Shown in pieces: positions 61,752 through 64,000 of a stretch of DNA of 64,000 bases; position 1 is the first letter of the stretch, and each line of letters begins with the position of its first letter. The position numbers were made by a program, and so were the translations under genes. The notes under the pieces were generated by a model. The model had not been told where the DNA came from. It made no database searches and saw only the letters and a list, made by a program, of their open reading frames with translations. This DNA comes from Doryteuthis pealeii. Taxonomy: Eukaryota; Mollusca; Cephalopoda; Myopsida; Loliginidae. Location: positions 63,382,150 to 63,446,149 of the forward strand of contig CM042157.1 in NCBI GenBank assembly GCA_023376005.1. Direction: 5' to 3'.

Positions 61752-61899
61752 CTGAAAGTAAAAAAAGGAAAAGAAAGAAAGAAAGAATGAATAAATATAT
61801 ATATATATATATATCTTTCAACAGGTTGCATGAGTCACATGTAGCACATAAGCCATGGCATGGTCATCCTGTTATATACTATTATCTATATAAGAGTTT

Positions 61900-62282
61900 G
61901 GTAATCTGAACATTAGCTACATAAATAAGAGTAACCTCCCCTTGTTTCTTTCATTTTGAGGAAGCTTTTTTGGTTGGCCATTTTCATTTCACCGTAAATC
62001 TACACTGAAAATACGAATTTGTTCGAATCAGTACAACTGTATGTTTTTACACAAAAATATCATGTGTTCTTAATTGTGCTTGTGTATTATTTGAAATAAA
62101 CTTAATTGTTATTAAGAACACATTTTATGATATTTTCATGTTAAAACATGCAGTTGTATTGATTAAGGTGAAATGAAAATGGATGACCAAAACAGATGGC
62201 TTTCTCAAAGTGAACCCCCCTCCAAAAAAACAAAAAACAAGGGGAGGTTACTCTTATTTATGTAGCTAATGTTCAGATTGCC
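61900..62282 (+). mobile_element. hAT MITE family 1
   Basis: 383 bp with GGTAATCTG...CAGATTGCC ends; flanks AAGAGTTT and AAGAATTT (8 bp, one mismatch). Confidence 0.85.
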
Positions 62283-62319
62283 AAGAATTTTATAATTTGC
62301 TTGAAGCATTGTGTTTATA

Positions 62320-62650
62320 TTGGTTTGGTGGTTGGTTTTGAAGGCTATATCACAATGCAAGAGTAAAGAAAATAGAAGGTAACTATGATGTTGTTTGTTA
62401 ACCTTTGGTTTATTCTTAATATTTCAAGATAAAGATCTCTTTGTCAGAAGGTCCAGAGGCGTTAGCTTGCTGCTAGGTTCTGTCTATTCTGTTGAATTCT
62501 TCCTTGAAATTCTCTGCATGTGTGTATGTGTAAGTCTGTGCGTGTGTGTATGTCTAACAAGGTCTTAGTATCATTCCAGGTTTGGCCCAGCCTTTTTCCC
62601 CCTCTTCTCTTCCTTTCATTATTAGGACATTCTCATTGGGATAACCTTCA
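62320..62650 (+). repeat. Dispersed repeat (GGTGGTTGGTTTTGAAG family)
   Basis: Same family as 52960-53290; non-coding. Confidence 0.65.
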
Positions 62651-62931
62651 AAACCAACCACTAAACTATTATCTATATCATCCCCCATGTCGCACTGACA
62701 GTATGGATTTCCATGACCCTCTCGCTACAAGTCACGCTATTTGTTCAATTTTGGACTAATACTCTTGAGAAAGGTATGACCCCCCACCACCACCACCATC
62801 CTCCCAGCTATGGGTTAAATATTACCAGTACTGTTCTTCTACAAGGATGGCTTTGGCATTAAATACCCCATGAAGGTTGATATGCCTTGAGAAAAAGAGA
62901 AAAAACGCACGCACGCACACATGATTTCAGA

Positions 62932-63010
62932 AGCATGTGGTGTAATGGTTAGAGTCATGGGAAATGGACTTGTCTCCCTGATTTCAAATCCTTGACCTGG
63001 TAATTCAGTG
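62932..63010 (+). mobile_element. SINE2 head
   Basis: GTGTAATGGTTAGAGTCATG with B box ATTTCAAATCC; the 3' part is absent, although 62757-62870 holds related core sequence. Confidence 0.75.
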
Positions 63011-63090
63011 TATTCTAAAACCCTAGCCAACAGGGCTGTGATATTTTAAGTTCTATGCTGACTTTGAACAAGCCGATTAAATCTTCTGAA

Positions 63091-63765
63091 GAGAGGGGGG
63101 GTAAAGAGAGAGAGAGGGGGGTAAAGAGAGAGGGGGGTAAAGAGAGAGAGAGGGGAGGGGGAGTAAAGAGGGAGAGAAGGGGAGTAAAGAGGGAGAGAAG
63201 GGGGAGTAAAGAGGGAGAGAAGGGGAGTAAAGAGGGAGAGAAGGGGGAGTAAAGAGGGAGTAAAGAGGAGAGAGAAGGGGGAGGAGTAAAGAGAGGGGAG
63301 GAGTAAAGAGAGAGAGAGGGGGAGGAGTAAAGAGAGGGAGGAGTAAAGAGGGGAGGAGTAAAGAGGGAGAGGAGTAAAGAGGGAGAGGAGTAAGAGGGAG
63401 GAGTAAAGAGGGAGAGGGAGAGGAGTAAAGAGGGAGAGAGAGAGGAGTAAAGAGAGAGAGAGAGAGGAGAGTAAAGAGAGAGAGAGGAGTAGAGAGAGGG
63501 GGAGGAGTAAAGAGAGAGAGAGAGATAGGGAGGGGGTAAGAGAGGGAGGGAGTAAAAAGAGAGGAGGAGGAGGAGTAAAGAGAGGAGGAGGAGGAGTAAG
63601 AGAGAGGAGGAGGAGGAGGAGTAAAGAGAGAGGAGGAGGAAAGAGAGAGGTGGAAGAATAAAGGGAGAGGAGGAAGAATAAAGGGAGAGGAGGAAAGGAG
63701 GAGTAAAGTGAGAGAGAGAGAGAGAGAGAGGAGGAGGAGTAAAGTGAGAGAGAGAGAGAGGAGGA
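63091..63765 (+). repeat. Purine-only minisatellite
   Basis: About 675 bp of irregular units around GTAAAGAGAGAGAGGGGGAG (18-30 bp), almost no pyrimidine except the T in GTAAAG. The Leu/Ser/Pro frames on the other strand are artefacts. Confidence 0.9.
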
Positions 63766-63769
63766 TGTC

Positions 63770-64000
63770 TCACTTTCTGCCTTGATTGGCATAAACAACA
63801 GTTTTCTACCTCTCTGCTTTGGTGACTACTACTATAGACAGTTACTGGTGAAAATAAATTTGATACGGACAGATAAATAAAGTAATTCGCGTTCGATTCT
63901 TTTTAACAAGGGTTACCACAAGAACCATGAAAGGACATATTAAGGGATAATGCTACAACCATCAAGGGTGTCCTGTATGTAACAACTAGCCCCCATCTAT
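63770..64000. other. Right edge, nothing identified
   Basis: Unique-looking sequence; no RPP30 N-terminal exon found on the minus strand. Confidence 0.4.

Noticed and set aside
63015..63798. Two ~250-residue Leu/Ser/Pro frames
   Set aside because: Translations of the purine minisatellite in neighbouring frames.
62320..64000. RPP30 first exon(s)
   Set aside because: No minus-strand sequence reads like the conserved p30 N-terminus with splice signals; it must lie outside the window.
1..64000. CRISPR arrays, bacterial operons, riboswitches
   Set aside because: Spliced genes, SINEs and microsatellites show animal nuclear DNA; repeats with regular spacers are microsatellites or tandem MITE units.

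Overview
This 64-kb window is AT-rich, repeat-dense animal genomic DNA. Several things point to a mollusc, most likely a coleoid cephalopod such as an octopus: long repeat-filled introns, several tRNA-headed SINE families, hAT-type and Tc1/mariner MITEs, short Helitrons, Penelope-like (PLE) pieces and many TA microsatellites. The host is inferred from this character; no species is proven. A run of 10 Ns at 21491-21500 marks an assembly gap.

The main host gene is RPP30, the RNase P/MRP protein subunit p30, on the minus strand across most of the window. I could place nine consecutive coding exons (61674-61751, 60544-60618, 56033-56098, 33451-33540, 32256-32372, 29481-29510, 28059-28096, 24272-24351, 15673-15896). 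All junctions are GT-AG, all phases agree, and they sum to 798 nt, that is 265 codons plus a stop. The first ~50 residues lie beyond the right edge. The 22.5-kb intron between 56032 and 33541 holds two plus-strand coding units that I do not recognise. One is a small membrane protein with an acidic/Lys-rich tail (40610-41053). The other is a two-exon gene (47783-48028 joined to 49107-50633) encoding a Lys-rich then strongly Cys-rich repeat protein.

The left 17 kb is structurally abnormal. A near-perfect palindrome (arms 6554-9146 and 9256-11835, 109-bp spacer) is preceded by 1-6545, an indel-rich direct copy of 10789-17230. That copy carries a frameshifted duplicate of the last RPP30 exon. The two copies also differ by a Helitron whose precise empty site survives in the other copy, and by a 460-bp insert. 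This could be a mis-joined, poorly polished second haplotype or a real inverted/direct duplication.

The most interesting signal is a set of hammerhead-ribozyme folds scattered through the repeats. Two have a fully canonical core and all three stems (31935-31979 plus; 46811-46850 minus), and both sit directly behind tRNA-like SINE heads. A third SINE has a decayed version (52883-52934). Further hammerhead-like folds lie in PLE-like and foldback repeats (24158-24200, 60239-60294, 57150-57230/57251-57329, 20526-20694/20826-20990, 53594-53754), several as head-to-head inverted pairs.

The rest is transposon strata. There are four well-bounded Helitron copies, two of them head-to-tail, plus one in the last RPP30 intron. 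There are hAT-type MITEs with 8-bp target duplications, three families of which carry TTAGGG-like stretches in their loops. LINE 3' ends, a mariner remnant and purine-rich satellites make up most of the remainder. Several insertions sit within about 10-40 nt of RPP30 splice sites without breaking them.
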